Notes under the pieces: generated by a model
What the model was told of the DNA's origin: nothing
Databases searched by the model: none
Seen by the model: only the letters and a program-made list of their open reading frames with translations
Program-made: the position numbers and the translations under genes
Assembly: GCF_039542035.1 (NCBI RefSeq)
Contig: NZ_BAABHJ010000032.1
Location: 124,001 to 188,000 of the forward strand
Length of the DNA: 64,000 bases
Direction: 5' to 3'
DNA from: Actinoallomurus liliacearum
Lineage (GTDB): Bacteria; Actinomycetota; Actinomycetes; Streptosporangiales; Streptosporangiaceae
Shown here: positions 52,133 through 61,549 of the stretch, in pieces
Position numbering within the stretch: the first letter of the stretch is position 1
How the letters are laid out: every line of letters starts with the position of its first letter

Positions 52133-52478
52133 TGTCCGTTCCTTTCCCCCGATGACGTAGGCGGGCACGTACGGACGCACGCCGTGATTCGCCGTCCATC
52201 CCCCGCGTCCGCGAGCCGGGAACGTGTTCTCCCGAGGCCGCCCATGTGCCCCGGCAATTCGGTTACCCATCGCGGCGGCCCATGAAGTGGAAAGGGTCGA
52301 CTTCTTTAACAGGCGAGGCTGATGCTTGACCGGGCATGCCGGAAGCGGACACGAAGATGACGGGTTTCAGAAAGACCTCTGCGGCGGCATCGTCCAAACC
52401 GTGTCGTCCGGGCCGCGCCACCGGGCCACGGCGTCCGGGGCCGAACGTGGCGCGCCCGTCCGTCCGGGGGACGCCGGA
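52133..52478. other. Non-coding 346-bp gap
   Basis: Upstream of the lipoprotein gene, and downstream of the unknown gene at 52479. The part near 52260-52380 is less GC-rich and may hold the lipoprotein promoter. No gene or clear signal was seen. Confidence 0.4.
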
Positions 52479-53408
52479 TCAGCCCGACAACGCGTCGACG
52501 CCCCGGCGGAAGAAGTCCAGCGCGGTGGCGCGCTGGTCGTCGGCGGCCATGAGCGCGGCGTACGGGAGTGACGCGCCGCCGAACGCGTCGTCGTTCCAGT
52601 ACGCGCCCCTCCGTTTCACCCAGGGCGCGACGTAGAGATAGGGCTCCCGATGCTCGGCGTCGCCCGGCGACGCGCCGAACGCGGCCCGCCGGCCGGCGGC
52701 CTCGTCCCCGGCGTCGAGGGCGGCGTCGAAGTGCTCCGGCCACAGCTGGACCCGGCTCGGGCCGAGCGCGCGGGCGTCGAAGCGCACCTGTTCGAGCACC
52801 GACCAGGCGAAGCCGTACCACGCGCCGAGCGCCTCGGCGGCGGGCGGGCTGATCGCGAGGGTCAGGCCGGGGTCGGCCGGGGTCTCCGGGAGATAGACGT
52901 CCGGCGGCATCCCGAGCGGAACACCGGCCAGGTCGGCGGCGTCGCCGAGCGACTTCGGAGTCTCGGCGACGCCGTCGACGACCAGCCGGCCGTTCTCGAC
53001 GCGGACCTGCCGGTCGTCGGCGAAGTAGGGCGTGCCGAAGCCGCCGCGGGTGAACCGCAGGCCGATCTTCCCGTTGGCGGCGTGGCGGGCGGCCGCGACG
53101 ACGTGCTCGGCGAGGGCGTGCAGTGACCGGCGGGTCTCGGCGAACCCGCGGGGCAGCGGGGCAAGGCGGTGCCAGGCCCCCAGCCAGCGGTCCGCGCAGA
53201 AGCCCGCCAGCCCGGCCCGCTCCCGGGCGAGGTCGTCCCAGGTGCGGCCGAGCCCGCACACGGGGGTCACGAGCTTGGCGCCGTACGGGCCGGCGAGAGG
53301 GTCGTCGGCGTACCACGGCGGTGTCGTCACGGCGGGCGGGGACGGCTCGAGCACCCGGACGTCGTACTCGCCGCCCAGCAGGTCCCATGCCTCCCACCGC
53401 GGGTTCAT
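52479..53408 (-). CDS. Conserved-looking actinobacterial protein of unknown function
   Basis: 309 aa, good actinobacterial codon use, no signal peptide, no membrane helix. I do not recognise a domain. Visible features: an N-terminal Trp/Tyr-rich region (PRWEAWDLLGGEYDVRVLEP), a beta-strand-rich centre (IGLRFTRGGFGTPYF; VRVENGRLVVDG) and C-terminal LWPEHFDAALDAGDEAAGRR then YVAPWVKR. The pattern suggests a soluble cytosolic protein, but the role is unknown. It is divergent from the peptide importer operon. Confidence 0.7.
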   Translation of the reverse strand: MNPRWEAWDLLGGEYDVRVLEPSPPAVTTPPWYADDPLAGPYGAKLVTPVCGLGRTWDDLARERAGLAGFCADRWLGAWHRLAPLPRGFAETRRSLHALAEHVVAAARHAANGKIGLRFTRGGFGTPYFADDRQVRVENGRLVVDGVAETPKSLGDAADLAGVPLGMPPDVYLPETPADPGLTLAISPPAAEALGAWYGFAWSVLEQVRFDARALGPSRVQLWPEHFDAALDAGDEAAGRRAAFGASPGDAEHREPYLYVAPWVKRRGAYWNDDAFGGASLPYAALMAADDQRATALDFFRRGVDALSG

Positions 53409-53567
53409 CGCCCTCCGTTCGGCTGCGGCGCCCCCGGGATCACGGGGCGGCGTGCGAAGGCCGGGCCGCGACCGCGGCGGGCCGCCCCCAGTTGACCACG
53501 GATCCGACCGCGAAGGAACACCGAGGGCCGCCCGGTGGATCTCGACACAGAGGTTGTTTATTTTTCC

Positions 53568-53586
53568 TACTTAGAAAGTATATATT
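53568..53586 (+). promoter_or_regulatory. AT-rich island with palindrome upstream of the peptide importer
   Basis: TACTTAGAAAGTA (5-bp arms, 3-nt centre) is followed by TATATT, in a 40-bp block (53554-53590) that is almost free of G and C in a very GC-rich genome. It is about 70 nt before the binding-protein start. A -10 element plus operator is the simplest reading. Confidence 0.45.
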
Positions 53587-53648
53587 CCGGTCCCGGGCCT
53601 GCCGTCGCAGGACCGATCCGTCGTTCCCTCCCGAATGAGAAACCGCCG

Positions 53649-55352
53649 ATGATGCCCAGAGTCTCCGTCCTGCTCACCGCCGCCACCCTCCTGGCCGCCG
53701 CGGCGGCCTGCTCGAGCAGTGGCCCGGCCTCCTCCTCAGCCGGATCGGCGTTCGACCCGAAGAGCTGCCAGGGCGGGACGCTGTACATCCTCAACCAGAC
53801 CTCGGCGACCGACGAGCACTTCGACCCGGCGCGGATCTACACCTCCGGAGGCGGCGCCGTCCCGTCTCTCGTCTTCCGGACCCTGACGACGCGTAAGCGG
53901 GTCCCCGGCCAGGCGAGCACGACCGTCGCACCGGATCTGGCCACCGACACGGGCACGCCGAGCGACGACGCGAAGACCTGGACCTACCACCTCCGCGACG
54001 GTCTGAAGTTCGAGGACGGCACGCCCATTACCTCGAAGGACGTCAAGTGGGGCGTGGAACGGTCGTTCGCGCCCGAGCTGCCGGGCGGCATCCCCTACCT
54101 GCGCGACTGGCTGGTCGGCGGCGCCGACTACAAGGGCCCGTACAAGGGTCGGGAGCTGGACTCGATCCAGACCCCCGACGACAAGACGATCGTCTTCAAG
54201 CTGCGCAAGCCCGAGGGCGACTTCCCGTACGTCGCGACGGCCACGCAGTTCACCCCCGTGCCCAAGGCCAAGGACGGCGGCACCGCGTACGAGAGGCATC
54301 CGGTCTCCAGCGGCCCGTACAAGGTGCAGACCCACGTGCAGGACAAGAGCCTGACGCTGGTCCGCAACCCCTACTGGTCGCGCACGGTCGACGACCAGCG
54401 GCTGGCCTGCCCCGACCGGATCGAGGCGACGTACGGCCTCAGCGCGGCCGTGATCAACCAGCGGCTCAGCACCAGTGCCGGTAAGGACGCCGGCGCGATC
54501 ACCACCGACACCGACCTCAGCCCGGCCGAGCTGGCCCGCATCTCCAGTGACCCGAACCTGAAGAAGCGCACCGTGCGCGGCCAGTTCGGCTACACGAACT
54601 TCATCGCCTTCAACACCAAGGTCAAGCCGTTCGACGACGTCCGCGTGCGGGAGGCGATCGCGTACGCCGTCAACCGCCAGGCGGCGGTCAACGCCGTCGG
54701 CGGCAGTTCCCTCGCCAAGCCGGCCACGACCTTCCTGCCCGACCAGGCGGCGTTCGGCTACCAGCCGTACGACGCCTTCCCGGCCGGTCCCGCGGGCGAC
54801 CCGGCCAAGGCCAAGGAGCTGCTGGCCCAGGCGGGGCAGCCGAACCTCACGATCACGCTCGCCCACCGCAACGGCGACTCGCACCAGGACGGCCCGGCGG
54901 TCGCCACGGCGGTGCAGGAGGCCCTCAAGCAGGCGGGCATCACCGTGAAGCTGAAGGCCTACGACGAGGCGAGCTACCGGTCGGTGCAGACCAAGCCGGC
55001 CACCGAGCCGGGCGTCTTCCTGTCCGGCTGGGGCGCGGACTGGCCGACCGGCGGCCCGTTCCTTGCCCCGATCTTCGACGGGCGGCAGATCCTCAAGGAC
55101 GGCGGCAACTTCAACTTCGCCCAGTACGACGACGCGAAGGTGAACGCCGAGTTCGACGCGATCAACAAGATCTCCGACCCGCTGCAGGCGCGGCCGCGCT
55201 GGGGCGCGCTGGACGCCGAACTCGGCCGGCAGGCGCTCACGGTGCCGCTCTTCCACCCGATCTACCTGCGGCTGTACGGCAAGAACGTCAAGAACACCTA
55301 CCTCGACGAGTGGCGCGGCTCGTACGACGTGGCCATGGTCTCGGTGAAGTGA
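53649..55352 (+). CDS. Peptide/nickel-type ABC transporter binding lipoprotein (SBP family 5)
   Basis: 567 aa from the first of two adjacent ATGs. The lipoprotein signal is SVLLTAATLLAAAAAC (Cys 21). Family-5 motifs: WTYHLRDGLKFEDGTPITSK and KWGVERSFAP near the start, GQFGYTNFIAFNTKVKPFDD and VREAIAYAVNRQA in the middle. The ligand is probably a peptide, but nickel or other solutes are possible in this family. It is the first gene of the importer operon. Confidence 0.88.
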   Translation: MMPRVSVLLTAATLLAAAAACSSSGPASSSAGSAFDPKSCQGGTLYILNQTSATDEHFDPARIYTSGGGAVPSLVFRTLTTRKRVPGQASTTVAPDLATDTGTPSDDAKTWTYHLRDGLKFEDGTPITSKDVKWGVERSFAPELPGGIPYLRDWLVGGADYKGPYKGRELDSIQTPDDKTIVFKLRKPEGDFPYVATATQFTPVPKAKDGGTAYERHPVSSGPYKVQTHVQDKSLTLVRNPYWSRTVDDQRLACPDRIEATYGLSAAVINQRLSTSAGKDAGAITTDTDLSPAELARISSDPNLKKRTVRGQFGYTNFIAFNTKVKPFDDVRVREAIAYAVNRQAAVNAVGGSSLAKPATTFLPDQAAFGYQPYDAFPAGPAGDPAKAKELLAQAGQPNLTITLAHRNGDSHQDGPAVATAVQEALKQAGITVKLKAYDEASYRSVQTKPATEPGVFLSGWGADWPTGGPFLAPIFDGRQILKDGGNFNFAQYDDAKVNAEFDAINKISDPLQARPRWGALDAELGRQALTVPLFHPIYLRLYGKNVKNTYLDEWRGSYDVAMVSVK

Positions 55353-55380
55353 GCGGGATCGCCCGAGGCCGGGAGGCCAC

Positions 55381-56340
55381 GTGAGCGAACTCGTTGCGGA
55401 GATCGGCGATCCGGGTGCTCCGGCGCCCGGGTCGCCGACCCGTGCCCGCCAGGTGCTGCGCCGCCTGCGGTCGGACCGGCCCGCGATGGCCGGCGTGGTC
55501 GTCACGACCGTGCTCGTCCTGGCCGCGGTGTTCGCTCCGCTGCTCGCCGCGCTCGAGGGGCAGGACACGACCACCTTCCACACCCAGCTCCTGGACTCCG
55601 CGCGCGGCGGCGTGCCGCGCGGCGCGCTGGGCGGCGTCAGCGCCGACCACTGGCTGGGCGTGGAGCCGACCACGGGGCGCGACCTGTTCGCACGCGCGCT
55701 GTACGGCGCGCGGATCTCCTTCACCGTCGCGTTCGGCACGCTCGTCGTTCAGCTGCTGCTCGGCGTGGTGATCGGGCTGGCCGCCGGGTTCGGCGGCCGG
55801 CTGGTCGACGCCACGCTGGGCCGGCTGATCGACCTGGCCATCTCGTTCCCGCAGCTGATGTTCGCGATCGCGCTGCTGGCGATCGTGCCGCAGTCGTTCC
55901 CCCGGCCGGTGCTGCTCATGCTGGTCATCGGGCTGTTCAACTGGGGCGGCACGGCCCGGCTCACCCGCGGGCAGGTGCTGTCCCTCAAGAGCCGCGACTA
56001 CGTCGCCGCCGCCCGGCTGTCGGGCGCGGCGCCGGCCCGGATCGCCCTGCGCGAGATCCTGCCCGGCGCGCTGCCGCAGGTCCTCACCTACGCGGCGATC
56101 CTGTTGCCGGCGAACATGGTGTCCGAGGCCGGGTTGTCCTTCCTCGGTGTGGGCGTGCACCCGCCGACCTCCTCCTGGGGACAGATGCTGTCGACCGCCA
56201 CCACCTGGTTCCGCGCCGATCCGATGTACGTGCTCGTCCCGGGCCTGTCGCTGCTGACCGCCGTGCTGGCGTTCACGCTGTTCGCGGACGGGCTGCGCGC
56301 CGCCCTGGACCCCAAGGCGTCCCTGCGAGGCGGCCGGTGA
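55381..56340 (+). CDS. Peptide-type ABC permease (DppC/OppC-like)
   Basis: 319 aa from a GTG. About six membrane helices. The N-terminal part VVTTVLVLAAVFAPLLAALE leads to the DHWLGVEPTTGRDLFARALY block typical of DppC, and the EAA loop is AARLSGAAPARIALREILPG. The stop overlaps the next start by 4 bases (GTGA), so it is co-translated with the DppB-like permease. Confidence 0.88.
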   Translation: MSELVAEIGDPGAPAPGSPTRARQVLRRLRSDRPAMAGVVVTTVLVLAAVFAPLLAALEGQDTTTFHTQLLDSARGGVPRGALGGVSADHWLGVEPTTGRDLFARALYGARISFTVAFGTLVVQLLLGVVIGLAAGFGGRLVDATLGRLIDLAISFPQLMFAIALLAIVPQSFPRPVLLMLVIGLFNWGGTARLTRGQVLSLKSRDYVAAARLSGAAPARIALREILPGALPQVLTYAAILLPANMVSEAGLSFLGVGVHPPTSSWGQMLSTATTWFRADPMYVLVPGLSLLTAVLAFTLFADGLRAALDPKASLRGGR

Positions 56341-57326
56341 CCCGCTACCTGCTCCGCCGTCTCGGCAGCCTGCTCGTGCTGCTGGTCGTGATGACGGCCA
56401 TCGTCTACGGCATCTTCTACGCCATCCCCGCCGACCCGGCGGTGCTGGTCTGCGGCAAGGGCTGCGACGGCGGCCAGCTCGCCTCCATCCACCACAAGCT
56501 CGGCCTCGACCAGCCGATCACCGCCCAGTACTGGCACTTCCTGGAAGGCCTCGTCGTCGGCCGGGACTACAGCTCGGGGCCGGACGTCAGCCACTGCGCG
56601 GCGCCGTGCCTGGGCTACTCGTTCCAGACGGACCTGCCGGTGCTCTCGCTGATCGCCCAGCGGCTGCCGGTGTCACTGTCCCTGACCGCGGGCGCCCTGG
56701 TGCTCTGGACGGTCACCGGCGTCTCCCTCGGCCTGGTGTCGGCCCTGCGCGAGCGACGGCTCACCGATCGCCTCGTCACCGTCTTCGTCCTCGGCGGCCT
56801 CGGCACGCCGGTGTTCGTGAGCGGCCTGCTGCTGCTCATGGTGTTCTGCGGCTGGCTGAAGTGGCTGGACTTCCCGGTGTACGTGCCGCTGACCGACGAT
56901 CCGGTGGCCTGGGCACGGAACCTCATCCTGCCCTGGCTGACGCTGACGATCCTGCAGTCGGCGATCTTCACGCGGCTGACGCGTACCGGCATGCTGGAGA
57001 CCCTGTCGGAGGACCACATACGGACCTTCCGCGCCTACGGCCTGCCGGAGCGCCGCGTCATCGGGCGGCACGCGCTGCGCGGCGCCCTCACCCCGCTGAT
57101 CTCGATCAACGCGGTGGAGTTCGGCACGGTCCTGGTGAACGCCATGCTCACCGAGACGCTGTTCGGGCTGCCGGGCATCGGGCAGCTGATCGTTCAGTCG
57201 TCGAACAACGTCGACCTGCCGGTGGTGGCCGGGCTGACGCTCACGGCCGGCCTGGCCGTCGTCCTGGCCAACACCGTCGCCGACCTCCTGTACGCGGCGG
57301 TCGACCGAAGAGTGGTCCTGTCATGA
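56337..57326 (+). CDS. Peptide-type ABC permease (DppB/OppB-like)
   Basis: 329 aa from a GTG. The N-terminal segment TRYLLRRLGSLLVLLVVMTA is characteristic of DppB, followed by six membrane helices. The EAA loop is FRAYGLPERRVIGRHALRGA. The gene order binding protein, DppC, DppB, ATPase puts the DppC-like gene first, reversed from the usual dpp order. Confidence 0.9.
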   Translation: MTRYLLRRLGSLLVLLVVMTAIVYGIFYAIPADPAVLVCGKGCDGGQLASIHHKLGLDQPITAQYWHFLEGLVVGRDYSSGPDVSHCAAPCLGYSFQTDLPVLSLIAQRLPVSLSLTAGALVLWTVTGVSLGLVSALRERRLTDRLVTVFVLGGLGTPVFVSGLLLLMVFCGWLKWLDFPVYVPLTDDPVAWARNLILPWLTLTILQSAIFTRLTRTGMLETLSEDHIRTFRAYGLPERRVIGRHALRGALTPLISINAVEFGTVLVNAMLTETLFGLPGIGQLIVQSSNNVDLPVVAGLTLTAGLAVVLANTVADLLYAAVDRRVVLS

Positions 57327-57391
57327 CCGAGCGCAGCGAGGGAATCAAAAGGCGCAGCCCCACGAGTCGTCCCTCCGACGAAGGAGGGCCC

Positions 57392-59020
57392 ATGACCGGC
57401 GAGGAGCGGCGGGACGGCCGGGACGTCGTCCTGTCGGTGCGCGATCTGAGCGTCGAGTTCCCCGCGGGTGACGGCGCGATCCGCGCGGTCGACGGGGTCT
57501 CCTTCGACCTGGCCGCCGGTGGCGCGCTCGGCGTGGTCGGCGAGTCGGGTTCCGGCAAGAGCACGACGGCGCTCGCCCTCCTGGGCCTGCACCGGCGCTC
57601 GGAGGCCCGGGTCGGCGGCCGGATCCTCCTCGGCGGCCCGGGCGGCGTGGAGGTCAACGCGCTCGGCGACGAAGAGGTCCGCCGGCTGCGGGGCCGGCGC
57701 ATCGCGATGGTCTTCCAGGATCCGATGACGGCGCTCGACCCGTACTACCGGATCGGGGACCAGATCGCCGAGGTCTACCGCGCCCACTCGGGCGCCGATC
57801 GCCGGGCCGCGTGGGCACGCGCGGTCGAGGTGCTCGATCGGGTCGGCATCCCGGACGCGGCGCGGCGGGCGCGGGCCCGCCCGCACGAGTTCTCCGGCGG
57901 CATGCGGCAACGCGCCCTCATCGCCATGGCGCTGGCCTGCGAACCGGAGATCCTGGTCGCCGACGAACCGACCAGCGCCCTCGACGTCACCGTGCAGGCC
58001 CAGATCCTGGACCTGCTGGCCGAGCTCCGCGCCGACACCGGGATGGCGCTGCTGCTCGTCACGCACGACCTCGGCGTCGTGTCGAGGTCGGCCGACGAGG
58101 TCCTCGTCATGCACCGGGGCCGGGCCGTCGAGCACGGCCCGGTGCGCGAGGTGCTGCGCGCGCCGGAGCAGCCGTACACCCGAGCCCTCCTGGACGCGGT
58201 CCCCCGCCTCGACGCCCCCCGGACCGCCCGGCGCGAGCCCGGCGAGCCCCTGCTGACCGTCACGGACCTCACGCGGGAGTTCCGGCGGCCGGGACGCGGT
58301 CTGCGGCGCGAGGCGACGCGCGCCGTGGACGGGGTCTCGCTCGACGTACGGCGCGGAGAGACCCTCGGCGTCGTCGGGGAGAGCGGCAGCGGCAAGACCA
58401 CGCTCGTACGGATGATGGTGGGGCTGCTGCCCGCCACATCGGGCCGGATCGTGTTCGACGGCGAGACCCTCACGGGCCTGCCGGACAGGCGGCTGCGTCC
58501 CGTCCGGCGCGACATGCAGATGGTGTTCCAGGACCCGGCGTCCTCGCTCAATCCCCGGCGCACCGTCGGCGACAGCATCGCCGACCCGCTCCGGGTCCGC
58601 GGAGTGCCCGACGGCGAGGCTCGCCGGACGGCGCGGGCGCTGATGGAGCGCGTCGGCCTGGATCCGGCGCGGCACGACCGCTACCCGCATGAGTTCTCCG
58701 GCGGGCAGTGCCAGCGGATGGGCATCGCCCGGGCGCTGTCCCTGCGGCCCAAGCTGCTCGTCTGCGACGAAGCGGTGTCCGCCCTGGACGTCTCGACACA
58801 GGCACAGATCCTCGAACTGCTCCGCGACGTACAGGAGGACTACGGCCTGACCATCGTCTTCGTGTCCCACGACCTCGCGGTGATCCGCCAGGTGAGCGAC
58901 CGGGTGGCGGTGCTGCGGGCGGGCGCGCTCGTGGAACTCGCCGACGTGGAGAAGCTGTACGCGTCTCCCGCGCACGAGTACACCCGCTCGCTGCTCGCGG
59001 CGGTGCCCGTCCTGGCCTGA
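57392..59020 (+). CDS. Fused double-ATPase of peptide importer (DppD-DppF fusion)
   Basis: 542 aa. Two full ABC domains in one chain. The N-terminal domain has Walker A GESGSGKST, signature FSGGMRQRALIAMALA and LVADEPTSALDVT. The C-terminal domain has GESGSGKTT, FSGGQCQRMGIARAL and LVCDEAVSALDVS. The Walker B Pro is replaced by Ala in the second. AAGGAGGG directly precedes the ATG giving MTGEERRDG; the earlier ATG at 57323 has no ribosome-binding site but overlaps the permease stop. The protein energises the importer, possibly as a homodimer or pseudodimer. Confidence 0.9.
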   Translation: MTGEERRDGRDVVLSVRDLSVEFPAGDGAIRAVDGVSFDLAAGGALGVVGESGSGKSTTALALLGLHRRSEARVGGRILLGGPGGVEVNALGDEEVRRLRGRRIAMVFQDPMTALDPYYRIGDQIAEVYRAHSGADRRAAWARAVEVLDRVGIPDAARRARARPHEFSGGMRQRALIAMALACEPEILVADEPTSALDVTVQAQILDLLAELRADTGMALLLVTHDLGVVSRSADEVLVMHRGRAVEHGPVREVLRAPEQPYTRALLDAVPRLDAPRTARREPGEPLLTVTDLTREFRRPGRGLRREATRAVDGVSLDVRRGETLGVVGESGSGKTTLVRMMVGLLPATSGRIVFDGETLTGLPDRRLRPVRRDMQMVFQDPASSLNPRRTVGDSIADPLRVRGVPDGEARRTARALMERVGLDPARHDRYPHEFSGGQCQRMGIARALSLRPKLLVCDEAVSALDVSTQAQILELLRDVQEDYGLTIVFVSHDLAVIRQVSDRVAVLRAGALVELADVEKLYASPAHEYTRSLLAAVPVLA

Positions 59021-59037
59021 CGGGCCGGGAACGCGGA

Positions 59038-59069
59038 CGCCGGCCGCCCGGAGGAACGGGCGGCCGGCG
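59038..59069. terminator. 13-bp hairpin after the importer operon
   Basis: A perfect 13-bp stem CGCCGGCCGCCCG with a GAGGAA loop, about 20 nt past the ATPase stop, in the convergent gap with the small secreted protein gene. Confidence 0.65.
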
Positions 59070-59135
59070 CCGGACGTCACGCGGGTCTCCGGCCCCTACC
59101 CGGGGACGGCGGCCCGCGGCCGGATCCTTACGCGA

Positions 59136-59498
59136 TCAGGACGCGCAGATCGCGTAGACGCTGATCCCGACCGTGCTGTAACCGATCTGCCGGCCGAGCG
59201 CGATCCAGCCGTGGCCGTCGGGAGTCGGGAAGCTGCCGACGAGGATGGCCCCGTTGCCCTGGGCCTCGCCGCCGCCGCCGACGACGTGTTTGCCGGCCGG
59301 GCAGTAGACGGTGCGCCGCTGGAAGGCGGGGACGTTCGCGTTGGGGAGAACGACGACCTGGTACCCGTCGAGCGCCGCCGCCTTGTGGGTGGCCGGCCGC
59401 GCGGGGGCCTCGCCCTTGTCGGCGTGGGCGGCGAAACCGGTCGCCATGACCGCGGCGATAGCCATCGTTCCCGTTCCGAGCGCGTACATCTTTCGCAT
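59136..59498 (-). CDS. Small secreted protein of unknown function
   Basis: 120 aa. The signal peptide is MRKMYALGTGTMAIAAVMAT, cleaving near GFAAHA (about 27). The mature part of about 93 residues has two cysteines (TVYCPAGKHVVGGGGEAQG and VYAICAS) and looks beta-rich. Proteins with the CP.GK.V.GGG pattern are common in actinomycetes and uncharacterised. GGAG precedes the start. Confidence 0.8.
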   Translation of the reverse strand: MRKMYALGTGTMAIAAVMATGFAAHADKGEAPARPATHKAAALDGYQVVVLPNANVPAFQRRTVYCPAGKHVVGGGGEAQGNGAILVGSFPTPDGHGWIALGRQIGYSTVGISVYAICAS

Positions 59499-59782
59499 GC
59501 AGATCTCCGTTTTGAGGTAGCAGGAACTGCGTTGCTCGGACCTTTTCGGCCGCCTTTATCGGCGACCTATCGATCCATCGCCACTACTACCCGGAGAGCC
59601 TTTGATCACACTCGGTAATTCTCGAATACCGCGCGTAGCCCCGAATGGCGTCGCATTCCTGGGGAGATGCTGGAAAGATAATGATCGCGACGCGGACCGG
59701 AGATGCCGAGAAAGCCGCCAATGGTCGATTAGAGCCGCGGCCGCCTCGGCATCTCCGGCGTTTCACCCCGAAGTTCGGGTGG
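59499..59782. other. Non-coding 284-bp gap
   Basis: Lower GC than its surroundings. It must hold the promoter of the small secreted protein gene (59499-59600). An imperfect inverted repeat CACCCCGAA/TTCGGGTG at 59764-59781 abuts the homogentisate dioxygenase stop and may be its terminator. Nothing else was seen. Confidence 0.4.
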
Positions 59783-60964
59783 TCAGCGCGCCCACGTCCA
59801 GGCGTAATCGGACGCTTCGACGGACAACGCCTCTCCGCCGATATTCAACGGACGGAACGTATCGATCATCACGGCCGTTTCCGTCGTGGTCGTATGACCT
59901 TTCCCGACCGCCTCGATGACGCCCTCCACCGCGCCGGGCGCCGGCCCGTGGGTGAATCCGGAGGGATGCAGGCTTATCGACCCGATGTCGATTCCCGACC
60001 CCCGGCGCGCCGTGTAATCGCCGGCGACGTAGAACATCACCTCGTCGGAGTCGACATTGTGGTGGTTGTACGGGATCGGGATCGCCGCCTCGTCGAAGTC
60101 GAGCGGCCGGGGGCAGAAGGAGCAGATGACGAAGTTCGGCCCCTCGAACGTCTGGTGCACCGGCGGCGGGGCGTGGGTCCGCTTCACGATCGGCTCGAAG
60201 TCGGCGATGTTGAAGACGAACGGGTAGAGGCAGCCGTCCCAGCCGACGACGTCGAGCGGATGATGCCGGTAGGTCAGCCGGGACAGGCCCGCGCGGGTGC
60301 GGACGAGCACCGGCACGTCCTCCCCCTCGAGGACGAGCGGCTCGGCCGGGCCCCGCAGGTCGCGCTCGCTGTACGGCGCGTGCTCCAGGAACTGGCCGTA
60401 CTGCGACAGGTAGCGTCGCGGCGGCCGGATGTGCCCGGACGCCTCGAAGACGATCAGGCGCAGCGGCTCGGCGGTCTCCGTGCGGACGAACCGGTGGATG
60501 GTCCCGGTCGGGACGACGACGTAGTCGCCGGGGCCGACGTCGAGCGTCCCGTACGTCGACTCGAGCCGCGCGCGTCCGGTCTCGACGTACACGCACTCGT
60601 CACCGACCGAGTTGCGGTAGAGCTCGCCGTCCGTGTCGGCGGCCGCGTACGAGATGCGGACGTCGTCGTTGGCGAGCAGCAGCCGCCGCCCGAGCACCGG
60701 GTCTCCCCCGGTCGTCAGCTCGTGCGCCTTGAAATGGCGTGGCAGGAGCGGGTGGTTCGGTGACGTGCGGGTGGCCTGGGCCGGCACGTCCACGCCCTCG
60801 CTCTTGACGATGGCGGTCGGCGGGTGCACGTGATAGAGCAGCGAGGAGTCGGATGAGAACCCCTCCTCCCCCATCAGTTCCTCGGCGTAGAGTCCGCCGT
60901 CCGGTCTGCGGAACTGGATGTGCCGTTTGCGGGGGATCTCCCCGACGGCGCGGTAATAGGGCAT
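59783..60964 (-). CDS. hmgA: Homogentisate 1,2-dioxygenase
   Basis: 393 aa from the ATG giving MPYYRAVGEIPRKRHIQF, with GGAG close before it; the GTG 13 codons earlier has no such site. The family opens the ring of homogentisate to maleylacetoacetate with non-haem iron. Ligands and signatures: VPTGTIHRF, SFCPRPLDFDEAAIPIPYNH with the iron His region, NVDSDEVMFYVAGDY and SLHPSGFTHGPAPGA. It belongs to tyrosine/phenylalanine degradation. No fumarylacetoacetase or hydroxyphenylpyruvate dioxygenase gene adjoins it. Confidence 0.93.
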   Translation of the reverse strand: MPYYRAVGEIPRKRHIQFRRPDGGLYAEELMGEEGFSSDSSLLYHVHPPTAIVKSEGVDVPAQATRTSPNHPLLPRHFKAHELTTGGDPVLGRRLLLANDDVRISYAAADTDGELYRNSVGDECVYVETGRARLESTYGTLDVGPGDYVVVPTGTIHRFVRTETAEPLRLIVFEASGHIRPPRRYLSQYGQFLEHAPYSERDLRGPAEPLVLEGEDVPVLVRTRAGLSRLTYRHHPLDVVGWDGCLYPFVFNIADFEPIVKRTHAPPPVHQTFEGPNFVICSFCPRPLDFDEAAIPIPYNHHNVDSDEVMFYVAGDYTARRGSGIDIGSISLHPSGFTHGPAPGAVEGVIEAVGKGHTTTTETAVMIDTFRPLNIGGEALSVEASDYAWTWAR

Positions 60965-61135
60965 CTCCACTCCGGATCTCGGAAAAGCGTCGATCACCTT
61001 CACTGCCGACTGTAGGCCGTGCCCCCGGCCGCCGCCAGAAGGTCACGGCGCTGGTCGGGCGCCCGCGGAGCAGGCGTGGTCACCGGGGCCTCCGCCAGCG
61101 ACTAAGGTTTTGCCGTCGCTCAACGAGGAGGAAGA

Positions 61136-61549
61136 ATGCGCGGAGGCGTACGCCTTCCGGCTTTGATCGTCGCGCTCGGGCTGCTGGCCGGCTGCAGCGA
61201 CCCGGCCGGCGCGGCCCGGCGTGAGCAGGCCGCCGCCCGGAAGAGGTCTCCGTCTCCGCGGGCCTCCGCCTCGCACTCGGCCGCCAAGCGGCACGCCAAG
61301 GCGGCGGTCTGGTGGCAGGCCGCCGGCACGACGAAGAGCACGGGCGGCCTTCGTGTCCGGGCCGGCGCCGTCCACGCGGGGCAGGTGACGGTCGTCATGA
61401 CCGACGTCTCCGGCCACGCCAGCCGCAGGATCACCGCGTCGGCGACCCCGCAGTCCGTCACGGTCGGGCGCTTCACCCTCACCGCGGTCAAGCTCAGCAG
61501 ATCCGCGAAGCTCGCCCGGTACGGCGTCGGCTTCCACTACCGGTTCTGA
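61136..61549 (+). CDS. Small lipoprotein of unknown function
   Basis: 137 aa, GAGGAGG 5 nt before the ATG. The signal is LPALIVALGLLAGC (lipid Cys 20). A basic low-complexity linker (about 30-60) is followed by a beta-rich domain (LRVRAGAVHAGQVTVVMTDV; VTVGRFTLTAVKL). No known family was recognised. The last codons are duplicated downstream. Confidence 0.72.
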   Translation: MRGGVRLPALIVALGLLAGCSDPAGAARREQAAARKRSPSPRASASHSAAKRHAKAAVWWQAAGTTKSTGGLRVRAGAVHAGQVTVVMTDVSGHASRRITASATPQSVTVGRFTLTAVKLSRSAKLARYGVGFHYRF

